Shown here: positions 8,152-16,716 of the stretch, in pieces
How positions within the stretch are numbered: position 1 is the first letter of the stretch
Layout of the letters: each line of letters begins with the position of its first letter
Assembly: GCF_016862575.1 (NCBI RefSeq)
Contig: NZ_BONF01000004.1
Location: 62,001-126,000, forward strand
Length of the DNA stretch: 64,000 bases
From: Catellatospora bangladeshensis
Lineage (GTDB): Bacteria > Actinomycetota > Actinomycetes > Mycobacteriales > Micromonosporaceae
Direction: 5' to 3'
The notes under the pieces: model-generated
The model's database searches: none
Seen by the model: the letters and a program-made list of their open reading frames with translations, nothing else
Told to the model about the DNA's origin: nothing
Translations under genes and position numbers: made by a program

Positions 8152-11100
8152 ATGATCCGCTGGCTGGTTAGTACCGCTCTCCGATTCCGCCTGCTCATCC
8201 TGCCGCTCGCCGCGGCGCTGCTGGTGCTGGGAGCGGTGCGGCTGAACAGCGCCCCCGTCGACGTGCTGCCCGAGTTCAGCGCCCCGCGGGTCGAGGTGCA
8301 GACGGAGGCGCTCGGACTGTCCGCCGAGGAGGTCGAGCAGCTCATCACCGTGCCTCTGGAGTCGGACCTGCTCAACGGGGTGGCCTGGCTCGACCACATC
8401 AATTCCGAATCGGTCCCCGGTCTGTCCTCCGTGGAACTGATCTTCGAAGAGGGCACCGACGTGTACCGGGCGCGCCAGATGGTCCAGGAGCGGCTGACGC
8501 AGGCAGGCGCCCTGCCGAACGTGTCCAGCCCGCCGGTCATGCTGCAGCCGCTGTCGTCCACGAACCGGGTGATGATGGTCGGCCTGACCTCCAAGGACGT
8601 CTCGCTCACCGAGATGTCGGTGCTCGCGCGCTGGGTCGTCAAGCCGCGCCTGATCGGCGTGCCGGGCGTGGCGAACGTCGCCGTGTGGGGCCACCGCGAG
8701 CAGCAGCTGCAGGTGCAGGTCGATCCCGCCAAGCTGCGCCAGAACAACGTCACCCTCAACCAGATCATCGCGACCACCGGCAACGCGCTGTGGGTGTCGC
8801 CGCTGACCTTCCTCGAGGCGTCGACGCCGGGCACCGGCGGCTTCATCGACACGCCCAACCAGCGGCTCGGCATCCAGCACATCCTGCCCATCAGGACGCC
8901 GGAGGACCTCGCCCAGGTGACCATCGAGGGCCAGGAGACCCCCGAGGCGCAGGCGGGTCAGCCGGGGCAGCAGGCGCAGCCGGGCCAGCAGGCTCAGCGC
9001 CGGCTGCGGCTGGGCGACGTGGCGACCGTGGTCGAGGATCACCAGCCGCTGATCGGCGACGCGCTCGTCGAGAGCGGGCCCGGCCTGATGCTCGTGATCG
9101 AGAAGTTCCCCGGTGCGAACACGCTCCAGGTGACCAAGGACGTCGAGGCCGCGCTGAACTCGATGAAGCCCGGTCTGACCGGCATCGAGATGAACACGAA
9201 GGTCTACCAGCCGGCCGCCTTCATCGACCGGGCCATGGGCTCCGTCGCGCTGGTCGGGCTGATCGGCCTGCTGCTGCTGGCGATCGTGCTGGCGCTGTCG
9301 TTCTGGGAGTGGCGCACCGCGCTCACCGCGTTCCTCGCCGTGCTGGTGTCGCTGGCGCTGGCGTGGGTGGTGCTCAGCTTCGCCGGCTACGGCCTGAACC
9401 TCATGCTGCTGGCGGGCATCGTGCTCGGCGCCGTGTTCGCGGTGGCCGACGCCGTGTCGGACGTATCGCACCACGCGACACGGCTGCGCGAGCGGCGGCT
9501 GTCGGGCAGCGAGCTGTCCGCGGGCCGGACCATCCTCGACGCGTCGCTGGAGGTGCGCCGGCCGATGGCGTACGCGACCGTCATCGCGCTGGTCGCCGCG
9601 GCGCCGGTGCTGCTGCTGCCGGAGCTGACCGGCGCCTTCTTCCGGCCGATGGCCCTCGGGTTCGTCGCGACGGTGCTGGCCTCGACCATCGTGGCGCTGA
9701 CCTTCATCCCGGCGATGTCGCTGGTGCTGCTGCGCAACACCGCCCTGGAGCGGCGGGTCTCGCCGGTCCGGCGGCTGGTGCAGGGGTGGTACCCGAAGAC
9801 GCTGGCGCCGGTGCTGCGTACCCCGGCGATCGCGTACGGCCTCGCCGGGCTCGTCGCGATCGGCGGCTGCCTGGCGCTGCTGCAGCCGGTGGCGCAGCAC
9901 GTCATCCCGGCGCTGCAGGAGCGCAGCCTGCTGGTGCACTGGGACACCAAACCGGGCACCTCCGGCATCGAGATGACCCGGATCACCGAGAAGGTGAGCA
10001 AGGACCTGCAGGCGCTGCCCGGCGTCGCGGCGGTCGGCGCGCACCTGGGCCGCGCCATCACGTCCGACCAGGTCGTCAACGTCAACTCCGGCGAGCTGTG
10101 GGTGTCGATCGACCCGAAGGCGGACTACGGCGCCACCCGCGACTCGATCGCCGCGCTCGTACGCAGCTACCCGGGGCTGGACACGGACGTGCAGACCTAC
10201 CCCGAGGAGCGGATCACGCAGCTGCTCGGCGGGGACGAGGACGCCGTGGTCGTGCGGGTGTACGGCCAGGACCTCGACGTGCTGCGGAGCAAGGCGGGCG
10301 AGGTCCAGCAGATGCTGGGCGGCGTCAAGGGCGTCGTGGACCCCGTCGCGGACCTGCCGCTGGAGGAGCCCACGGTGCGGGTCAAGGTGGACCTGGCCAA
10401 GGCGCAGCAGGCGGGCATCAAGCCCGGTGACGTACGCCGGGCCGCGGCCGCCATGCTCTCCGGCATCCAGGTCGGCAACCTGTTCGAGGACCAGAAGGTC
10501 TTCGAGGTCGTGGTCTGGGGCGCGCCCGCGGTGCGCAACAGCCTGACCAGCATCCAGGACCTGGCCGTCACCACGCCCTCCGGGCAGCCCGTGCGCCTGG
10601 GCGACGTCGCCGAGGTGACCGTCGCGCCCAGCCCGACCGTCATCGAGCGCGACTCGGTCTTCCGGTACGTCGACGTGACCGCGGGCATCAAGGGCCGCGA
10701 CTACCGCGCCGTGGTCGACGACATCGGCGACAGGCTGGGCGGCATCTCCTTCCCGCTGGAGCACCACGCGGAGCTGCTCGGCAGCTACGAGCACCAGCAG
10801 GAGAACCAGAACCGGCTGCTGCTGGTCGGGCTGGCCGCGCTGATCGGGATCTTCCTGCTGATGCAGGCCGCGATCGGCAGCTGGAAGCTGACCGCGCTGC
10901 TGTTCCTGGCGCTGCCCGTGGCGATGGCCGGCGGCCTGGTCGCCGGGCTGCTGACCGGCATCTCCGCGATCAGCACGGTGGCCGCGCTGGTGGCGGTCGC
11001 GGCGCTCACCGCACGGTTCGTGCTGCAGGTGGTGGGCCATGCCCAGGAGCTGGAGCAGCGTCAGGCGGAGCCGTTCGGGCCCGACCTGGTCACCCGGGCG

Positions 11101-11346
11101 GCCCGGGAGCAGGCCGGCTCCATCCTGGTCACCACCGTGGGCGCGTTCGCGCTGCTGCTGCCGTTGCTGCTGCTCGGCGGCCGGGCGGGCATGGAGGTGC
11201 TGCGCCCCATCGTCCTGGTCGTCCTGGGCGGCCTGGCGGTGGCGGCGCTGCTCAGCCTCTTCGCGGTGCCCGCGCTGTACCTGAGATTCGGGGCCGGTTC
11301 CCGGCGCGACGACCTGTCGCTCGACGCAGAACCACGGGTGGGGTGA
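8152..11346 (+). CDS. RND-family efflux protein, proton-relay-degenerate paralogue
   Basis: A ~1064-residue RND permease resembling heavy-metal (CusA/CzcA) efflux proteins: N-terminal helix, two large extracytoplasmic loops and twelve predicted helices. VDVLPEFSAPRVEVQTEALG and SSPPVMLQPLSS are shared with its paralogue at 11825. In helix 4 the canonical VDDAIIDIEN of the paralogue reads VADAVSDVSH here. The first relay Asp is Ala (about residue 432) and the Glu-Asn pair is lost, so this copy may not translocate protons by itself. The large loop also holds a Gln/Pro-rich insert near residue 270. I prefer the ATG at 8152 (MIRWLVS, matching MMRWIVG of the paralogue) to 8146, because AAGGG lies 9 bases upstream. 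Confidence 0.88.
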   Translation: MIRWLVSTALRFRLLILPLAAALLVLGAVRLNSAPVDVLPEFSAPRVEVQTEALGLSAEEVEQLITVPLESDLLNGVAWLDHINSESVPGLSSVELIFEEGTDVYRARQMVQERLTQAGALPNVSSPPVMLQPLSSTNRVMMVGLTSKDVSLTEMSVLARWVVKPRLIGVPGVANVAVWGHREQQLQVQVDPAKLRQNNVTLNQIIATTGNALWVSPLTFLEASTPGTGGFIDTPNQRLGIQHILPIRTPEDLAQVTIEGQETPEAQAGQPGQQAQPGQQAQRRLRLGDVATVVEDHQPLIGDALVESGPGLMLVIEKFPGANTLQVTKDVEAALNSMKPGLTGIEMNTKVYQPAAFIDRAMGSVALVGLIGLLLLAIVLALSFWEWRTALTAFLAVLVSLALAWVVLSFAGYGLNLMLLAGIVLGAVFAVADAVSDVSHHATRLRERRLSGSELSAGRTILDASLEVRRPMAYATVIALVAAAPVLLLPELTGAFFRPMALGFVATVLASTIVALTFIPAMSLVLLRNTALERRVSPVRRLVQGWYPKTLAPVLRTPAIAYGLAGLVAIGGCLALLQPVAQHVIPALQERSLLVHWDTKPGTSGIEMTRITEKVSKDLQALPGVAAVGAHLGRAITSDQVVNVNSGELWVSIDPKADYGATRDSIAALVRSYPGLDTDVQTYPEERITQLLGGDEDAVVVRVYGQDLDVLRSKAGEVQQMLGGVKGVVDPVADLPLEEPTVRVKVDLAKAQQAGIKPGDVRRAAAAMLSGIQVGNLFEDQKVFEVVVWGAPAVRNSLTSIQDLAVTTPSGQPVRLGDVAEVTVAPSPTVIERDSVFRYVDVTAGIKGRDYRAVVDDIGDRLGGISFPLEHHAELLGSYEHQQENQNRLLLVGLAALIGIFLLMQAAIGSWKLTALLFLALPVAMAGGLVAGLLTGISAISTVAALVAVAALTARFVLQVVGHAQELEQRQAEPFGPDLVTRAAREQAGSILVTTVGAFALLLPLLLLGGRAGMEVLRPIVLVVLGGLAVAALLSLFAVPALYLRFGAGSRRDDLSLDAEPRVG

Positions 11347-11353
11347 CTCGATC

Positions 11354-11815
11354 ATGAAGCTGAACGTGCGGGAGAAGGTTGACCGGTGGACGGTCGGCGG
11401 GCTGCTGGTCGGCCTGCTGGTGGTGGGCGCGCTGTCGATGGCGGCGGCGAAGGGCCTGCCGCCGGCCGGGCCGAGCGCGGCCAAGCCGGCCAAGGTGGAG
11501 GCGATCGAAGGCAGCAAGATCAAGAAGGTGACGCTGACCGAGGAAGGGGTGGGCCGGCTCGGCCTGCAGACGGTGCCGGTCACCGAGGCGGCGGGTGTCA
11601 AGACCATCCCGTACTCGGCGCTGATCTACATGCCTGACGGCACCACCTGGACCTATACGGAGCAGGCGCCGCTCAGCTTCGTGCGCCAGCCGGTCACCGT
11701 GACCCGGATCGAGGGCCCGCAGGTGCGGCTGTCGCAGGGTCCGGCGGCCGGGACGAAGGTGGTCTCCGTGGGCGCCGCCGAGCTGTACGGCGCCGAGACC
11801 GGCATCGGGAAGTGA
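11354..11815 (+). CDS. Short membrane-anchored adaptor-like protein of the RND locus
   Basis: A 153-residue protein with an N-terminal basic stretch, one membrane helix (about 14-33) and a small exported domain. The domain contains LTEEGVGRLGLQTVPV, IPYSALIYMPDGTTWTY and GTKVVSVGAAELYGAETGIG. These resemble the membrane-proximal part of RND periplasmic adaptors (CusB/HlyD type), whose C-terminal strands carry the same VxVGAxELYGAExG ending. The lipoyl and helical-hairpin domains of full adaptors are absent, which makes sense for a cell with no outer-membrane channel. It sits between the two RND genes with gaps of under 10 bp, so the three products probably form one complex. Family assignment is by motif memory and moderately sure. 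Confidence 0.7.
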   Translation: MKLNVREKVDRWTVGGLLVGLLVVGALSMAAAKGLPPAGPSAAKPAKVEAIEGSKIKKVTLTEEGVGRLGLQTVPVTEAAGVKTIPYSALIYMPDGTTWTYTEQAPLSFVRQPVTVTRIEGPQVRLSQGPAAGTKVVSVGAAELYGAETGIGK

Positions 11816-11824
11816 CGGCCGCTC

Positions 11825-14800
11825 ATGATGCGTTGGATCGTCGGCTCCAGCCTCAGGTTCCGCGCCCTGGTGGTGGCGATGGCCTGCGGGTTGATGTTCT
11901 TCGGCGTCGGGCAGCTGCGCGACATGCCGGTGGATGTGTTCCCCGAGTTCGCCCCGCCCCGGGTGGAGGTGCAGACGCCCAGCCTCGGCCTGTCCGCGGC
12001 CGAGGTGGAGGCGCTCGTGACGGTGCCGCTGGAGCAGGCGCTCAACGGCATCGAGGGGCTGGCCGACATCCGGTCCAAGTCCGTCTCCCAGCTGTCGTCG
12101 ATCGTGCTCATCTTCAAGCCGGGCACCGACCTGCTCAAGGCACGGCAGCTGGTCTCCGAGCGGCTCAACGAGGCGTCGGCGATGCTGCCCACCTGGGCGA
12201 GCCCGCCCGTCATGCTGCAGCCGCTGTCCTCGACCAGCCGCGTCATGAAGATCGGCCTCTCCTCGGACACCCGCTCCGTCATGGAGATGTCGATGGTCTC
12301 GTACTGGACCATCCGCAACCGGCTGCTGCGGGTGCCCGGCGTGGCCAACGTCGCCATCTGGGGTGAGCGGCTGCAGATGCTGCAGGTGCAGGCCGATCCC
12401 GCGCGGATGGCCACGCACAAGGTCAGCCTGGACGAGGTCATGCAGGTCACCGCGGACGCGCTGGACGCCGGCCTGCTGCGCTACTCCGACGGCGCGGTGA
12501 TCGGCACCGGCGGCTTCCTGGAGACGCCCAACCAGCGCATGGCGATCCAGCACGTGCTGCCGATCGTGACGCCGGAGGACCTGGCCAAGGTCCCGGTGGC
12601 CGAGCGCGACGGCAGGACGGTGGCGCTGGCCGACGTCGCCACGGTGAAGGAGGACCACCAGCCGCTCATCGGCGACGCGGTGATCAACGGCGGCCCCGGC
12701 ATCATGCTGATCGTCGAGAAGCTGCCCTGGGGCAACACCCTGGAGGTCACCAAGGGCGTCGAGGAGGCGATGAAGGAGCTGCAGCCGGGCCTGACCGGCA
12801 TCGCGGTGGACACCGCGATCTTCCGGCCGGCCACCTTCGTCGAGACCGCCATCCACAACCTGGGCCGGGCCCTGCTGCTCGGCTGCCTGCTGGTGGTGCT
12901 GGTGCTGGCGCTGTTCCTGTTCGAGTGGCGCACGGCGCTGATCAGCGTGGTGGCCATCCCGCTGTCGCTGGTCGGCGCGGGCCTGGTGCTGCAGGCCTTC
13001 GGGTACGGCATCAACACCATGATCCTGGCCGGGCTGGTGATCGCCGTCGGCGTGGTGGTGGACGACGCCATCATCGACATTGAGAACATAGTCAGACGGC
13101 TGCGCCAGGCGCGCCGGGCCGGGGCCGACGACTCGCTGCGCACCACCGCGAAGATCGTGCTGGACGCCTCGCTGGAGGTGCGCGGGCCGATCGTGTACGC
13201 GACGCTGATCATCATCACGTCGGCGGTGCCGATCTTCTTCCTGGAAGGGCTCACCGGCGCGTTCTTCCGGCCGCTGGCGCTGGCGTACATGCTCGCGGTG
13301 CTGGTGTCCATGGTGGTGGCGCTGACGGTCACCCCGGCGCTGGCGCTGATCCTGCTGCGCAAGGCCCCGCTGGAGCGGCGGGAGTCGCCGCTGGTGCGCT
13401 GGCTGCAACGCGGCTACCAGGCGGCGCTGTCCCGCATCACGCAGCGCCCGGTGCGGGCGTACGCCCTGGTCGCGGTCATGTCCCTGGCCGGGCTCGCGGT
13501 GCTGCCGGGCCTCGGGCAGGCGCTGCTGCCGTCGTTCAAGGAACGCGACTTCCTGATGCACTGGGTCACCGAGCCCGGCGCCTCGCACCCGGAGGAGGTG
13601 CGCATCACCGAGCAGGCCAGCAGGGACCTGATGGCCATCCCGGGGGTACGCAACTTCGGCGCGCACATCGGGCAGGCGCTCATCGCGGACGAGGTGGTCG
13701 GCGTCAACTTCGGCGAGAACTGGATCAGCATCGATCCCGGCGCCGACTACGACGAGACGCACAAGAAGATCGAAGCCGTGGTCAACAGCTATCCCGGCCT
13801 GGTCCGCGACGTGCAGACGTACCTGAAGGAGCGCATCCGGGAGGTGCTCACCGGCTCCGGCAACGCGATCGTGGTGCGCATCTACGGCCAGGACCTGGAG
13901 GTCATGCACGAGCAGGCCGACAAGGTGCTGGCCGCGATGGGCGGCATCGACGGCGTGATCGACGAGCACATCTCGCTGCAGAAGCAGGTGCCGCAGGTAG
14001 AGGTCGAGGTGGACCTGGCCAAGGCGCAGGCGCTGGGCGTCAAGCCCGGTGACGTACGCCGGGCCGCCGCCACGCTGATGGCCGGCGAGGAGGTCGGCGA
14101 CGTCTTCCGCGGCGGTAAGGCGTACGACGTCCAGGTGTGGAGCACGCCCGAGACGCGCTCCAGCATCACCGCGATCCAGCAGCTGCCGATCGACGTGCCC
14201 GGCGGCGGCACCGTGCCGCTGAGCGCGGTGGCCGACGTGCGCGTCGCCTCGACGCCGAACCAGGTCGAGCACGACGCGACGCTCCGCAAGATCGACGTCA
14301 CGGCCAACGTCAAGGACCGCGACCTCGGCTCGGTCGTCGGCGACCTGGAAGAGCAGATGCAGACGATCGAGTTCCCGCGCGGCTACTACGCCGAGGTGCT
14401 GGGGGAGTACGCCGAGCGCAAGGCCGCCGACCAGCGCCTGCTGCTCTACGCGGTGATCGCGGGCGTGGTCATCTTCTTCCTGCTCCAGGCGTCGTACAGC
14501 AGCTGGCGGCTGGCCCTGCTGTCCTTCCTGACGCTGCCGTCGGCGCTGGTCGGCGGGGTGCTCGCGGCGTTCCTGACCGGGCGCACCATCTCGCTGGGCT
14601 CGCTGGTGGGCTTCTTCACCGTGCTCGGCATCGCCGCCCGCAACGGCATCCTGATGATCAACCACTACCAGCACCTGGAACGGGAGGAGGGCGAGCCGTT
14701 CGGGCTGGAGCTGGTGCTGCGCGGCTCGCGGGAGCGGCTCTCGCCGATCCTGATGACCACGCTGGCCACCGCGCTCGCGCTGGTGCCGCTGGTGGTGCTG

Positions 14801-15091
14801 GGCAACCTGCCCGGCCACGAGATCGAGTACCCGATGGCCGTGGTCATCCTCGGCGGGCTGGTCACCTCGACCCTGCTCAACCTGTTCGTGCTGCCCGCGC
14901 TGTACCTGCGGTTCGGCCGCCGCCGCGGCGAGGACGTGCTGGCCGGCGACCCGCCGGACAAGCCGTCCGGCCCGCGCCACAGCGCATCCGGCCCGTCGCC
15001 CGAGCCCGGACCCGCGCCGGGCGGGATGACCCCGAACCTCGGCGGCGTCAGCCGGAACCGGACGGTGCACGGCAGATTACGCCCGGCCTGA
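11825..15091 (+). CDS. RND-family efflux protein (CusA/CzcA-like), canonical relay
   Basis: A 1088-residue RND permease paralogous to the one at 8152. It has twelve predicted helices and two extracytoplasmic loop domains. Helix 4 keeps GVVVDDAIIDIENIVRR with the Asp413-Asp414 pair needed for proton coupling in RND proteins. VDVFPEFAPPRVEVQTPSLG, KPGTDLLKARQLVSERLNEA and GVNFGENWISIDPG are typical of metal-efflux RND sequences. The last ~55 residues are a polar, proline-rich cytosolic tail. A heteromeric pump with the degenerate paralogue is likely; the substrate (metal, lipid or drug) is not shown. No metal-sensing regulator gene is adjacent. Confidence 0.9.
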   Translation: MMRWIVGSSLRFRALVVAMACGLMFFGVGQLRDMPVDVFPEFAPPRVEVQTPSLGLSAAEVEALVTVPLEQALNGIEGLADIRSKSVSQLSSIVLIFKPGTDLLKARQLVSERLNEASAMLPTWASPPVMLQPLSSTSRVMKIGLSSDTRSVMEMSMVSYWTIRNRLLRVPGVANVAIWGERLQMLQVQADPARMATHKVSLDEVMQVTADALDAGLLRYSDGAVIGTGGFLETPNQRMAIQHVLPIVTPEDLAKVPVAERDGRTVALADVATVKEDHQPLIGDAVINGGPGIMLIVEKLPWGNTLEVTKGVEEAMKELQPGLTGIAVDTAIFRPATFVETAIHNLGRALLLGCLLVVLVLALFLFEWRTALISVVAIPLSLVGAGLVLQAFGYGINTMILAGLVIAVGVVVDDAIIDIENIVRRLRQARRAGADDSLRTTAKIVLDASLEVRGPIVYATLIIITSAVPIFFLEGLTGAFFRPLALAYMLAVLVSMVVALTVTPALALILLRKAPLERRESPLVRWLQRGYQAALSRITQRPVRAYALVAVMSLAGLAVLPGLGQALLPSFKERDFLMHWVTEPGASHPEEVRITEQASRDLMAIPGVRNFGAHIGQALIADEVVGVNFGENWISIDPGADYDETHKKIEAVVNSYPGLVRDVQTYLKERIREVLTGSGNAIVVRIYGQDLEVMHEQADKVLAAMGGIDGVIDEHISLQKQVPQVEVEVDLAKAQALGVKPGDVRRAAATLMAGEEVGDVFRGGKAYDVQVWSTPETRSSITAIQQLPIDVPGGGTVPLSAVADVRVASTPNQVEHDATLRKIDVTANVKDRDLGSVVGDLEEQMQTIEFPRGYYAEVLGEYAERKAADQRLLLYAVIAGVVIFFLLQASYSSWRLALLSFLTLPSALVGGVLAAFLTGRTISLGSLVGFFTVLGIAARNGILMINHYQHLEREEGEPFGLELVLRGSRERLSPILMTTLATALALVPLVVLGNLPGHEIEYPMAVVILGGLVTSTLLNLFVLPALYLRFGRRRGEDVLAGDPPDKPSGPRHSASGPSPEPGPAPGGMTPNLGGVSRNRTVHGRLRPA

Positions 15092-15103
15092 CGGCCGCCC
15101 CTC

Positions 15104-15159
15104 CATGATCGACGCTCCGCCCGTGGCTGTGACGACAGCCCGGCGGAGCGTCGATCGTG
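15104..15159. repeat. GATC palindrome F after the RND operon
   Basis: Arms 15107-15121 and 15142-15156 (GATCGACGCTCCGCC and its complement) are perfect over 15 bp and extend three more bases with one mismatch. The 20-base loop contains GGCTGTGACGACAGCC, itself a small hairpin. It begins 13 bases after the RND stop and probably ends the transcript. The remaining 200 bp to the next gene hold no recognised element except a good ribosome site at 15357. Confidence 0.8.
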
Positions 15160-15367
15160 CTGTGACGACACCCTGTGACGCGTCGCCTGGCGGCGACAGC
15201 ACGCTCGGGCACGGGCGGCGTGCGCTCGGTCATGACGAACGGTCGTGAGCGGATGCGGGCTCGCCGGGGCGGCCCTCGCAGCCCTTCCGAGCTGGGCGGA
15301 TTCGGTCTCACGGCAGGCCGCGGTGTGCCAGGGTGCAAGGTAGCGCAACCTGGCGAAGGAGACCGAA

Positions 15368-16654
15368 ATGGACATGTCGCATCCCGACGCGGGGCCCGCC
15401 GTGGCGGTGGCCGCGCCGCCCGGCCCACAGGCGCCGCCCGCGCCGTCGACACGGCGCTGGACCGCCGAGCGGGACCGGCTGGAGGCGGCGATCGCCGAGA
15501 CGGGGGTCGACTTCGACCAGCCCCGGTCCATCTACTGGAACGCCGCCTGCGGGGTCGAGGCCGGTGCGGACTTCGCCGCGATCCGGGCGCGGGTACGCCG
15601 ATACGCCGACTTCGCGCCCACCTTCGAGGCCGTGGCGCGCCGCCGCGAGGCCCGCGCCGAGGCCGCCGCCGCCGACGGGCACCAGGTCACCGCGCGCGAC
15701 AACTACTTCATGGCCGCCGTGCACTGGGGCGCGGCGCAGTGGCCCATCCACACCGACGACGAGGTCAACCGCTTCTACCACCGGCGCAAGCGGGCCTGCT
15801 ACGCCCGCTACGCCGAACTGGCCGACCACCGCATCGAGGCGGTGAGCATCCCGTTCGCGGGCGGCGCGCTGCCCGCCTGGTTCCACCTGCCGCCCGGCTA
15901 CCACGGCGGCCGGCTGCCCACGGTGATCGCGGTGCCGGGCATGGACAGCTTCAAGGAGGCGACCGTCGCGCTGTACGCCGACCGCTTCCTGTCCCGGGGC
16001 TTCGCGGTGCTCGCGGTGGAGGGCCCCGGCCAGTACGAGGCCGCGATGACGGGCCTGCACATGACCGTGCCCGCCTGGGCGCGCACCGGCACCGCCTGCG
16101 TCGACTGGCTGGTGCGGCGCGAGGAGGTGGACGCGCAGCGGATCGGGCTGAGCGGCATCAGCTTCGGCTCGTTCGCGGGCACGATCGCCGCGGCGCACGA
16201 GCCCCGGCTGCGCGCCTGCGCCGTGATGAACACCTGCCACCAGCCCGGCTGGACGGCGGCGTTCGAGCAGGCGTGGCCGACGTACAAGATGCGCTTCATG
16301 TACATGTCGGGGCACACCGACGAGGACGCGTTCGACGCGTTCGCCCGTACGCTGACCTGGGAGGGGCACGCCGAGCGGCTGTCCATGCCGTACCTGGTGC
16401 TGGCCGGCGACCGCGACGAGCTGAGCCCGCTGGAGTGCACCGAGGCCCTGCTGGCGGCGGTGCCGGGCCCGAAGCAACTGGTGGTGTATCAGGACTCGCG
16501 GCACTCCATCGGCGGCGTGCCCGCGGCCAACCTGGGCCCGTTCGCGCCCACGCTGGCCGCCGACTGGCTCGCCGACCGCCTGCGCGGCGCGCCGATGACC
16601 AGCGAGAAGTGGTACGTCGACGCCTCGGGCAAGGTCACCAAGACGCCCCTGTGA
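15368..16654 (+). CDS. Alpha/beta hydrolase (2,6-dihydropseudooxynicotine hydrolase-like)
   Basis: A 428-residue serine hydrolase. Residues ~35-165 are an N-terminal helical cap and 170-420 the alpha/beta-hydrolase core. The nucleophile elbow is GLSGISFGSF (Ser in GISFG), the acid LAGDRDELSP and the base DSRHSIGG. Cap plus core and length resemble the DUF1100-type hydrolases that include 2,6-dihydropseudooxynicotine hydrolase, which cleaves C-C bonds of beta-diketone-like substrates, and the FrsA-like group. Such proteins also occur near polyketide genes, so a link to the cluster starting at 18909 is possible but unproven. GAAGGAG precedes the ATG by about 6 bases. Confidence 0.82.
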   Translation: MDMSHPDAGPAVAVAAPPGPQAPPAPSTRRWTAERDRLEAAIAETGVDFDQPRSIYWNAACGVEAGADFAAIRARVRRYADFAPTFEAVARRREARAEAAAADGHQVTARDNYFMAAVHWGAAQWPIHTDDEVNRFYHRRKRACYARYAELADHRIEAVSIPFAGGALPAWFHLPPGYHGGRLPTVIAVPGMDSFKEATVALYADRFLSRGFAVLAVEGPGQYEAAMTGLHMTVPAWARTGTACVDWLVRREEVDAQRIGLSGISFGSFAGTIAAAHEPRLRACAVMNTCHQPGWTAAFEQAWPTYKMRFMYMSGHTDEDAFDAFARTLTWEGHAERLSMPYLVLAGDRDELSPLECTEALLAAVPGPKQLVVYQDSRHSIGGVPAANLGPFAPTLAADWLADRLRGAPMTSEKWYVDASGKVTKTPL

Positions 16655-16662
16655 GGGAGAGC

Positions 16663-16716
16663 GTTAGGAAGGGCACCTTCTTCTACGCATAGCGTTAAGA
16701 AGGTGCCCTTCCTTTA
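16663..16716. repeat. Family C inverted repeat, copy 3
   Basis: Perfect 17-bp arms 16666-16682 and 16697-16713 (AGGAAGGGCACCTTCTT and its complement) surround a 14-base loop. The same unit forms C1 and C2 at 6982-7217. It fills the whole gap between the convergent hydrolase and multicopper oxidase, ending one base before the oxidase stop codon. Probably a bidirectional terminator. Confidence 0.88.

Noticed and set aside
8092-15070. Minus-strand open frames of 1171 and 1272 codons opposite the RND genes
   Set aside because: High-GC shadows with Arg/His/Gln-rich composition. The plus-strand frames have full RND motifs.
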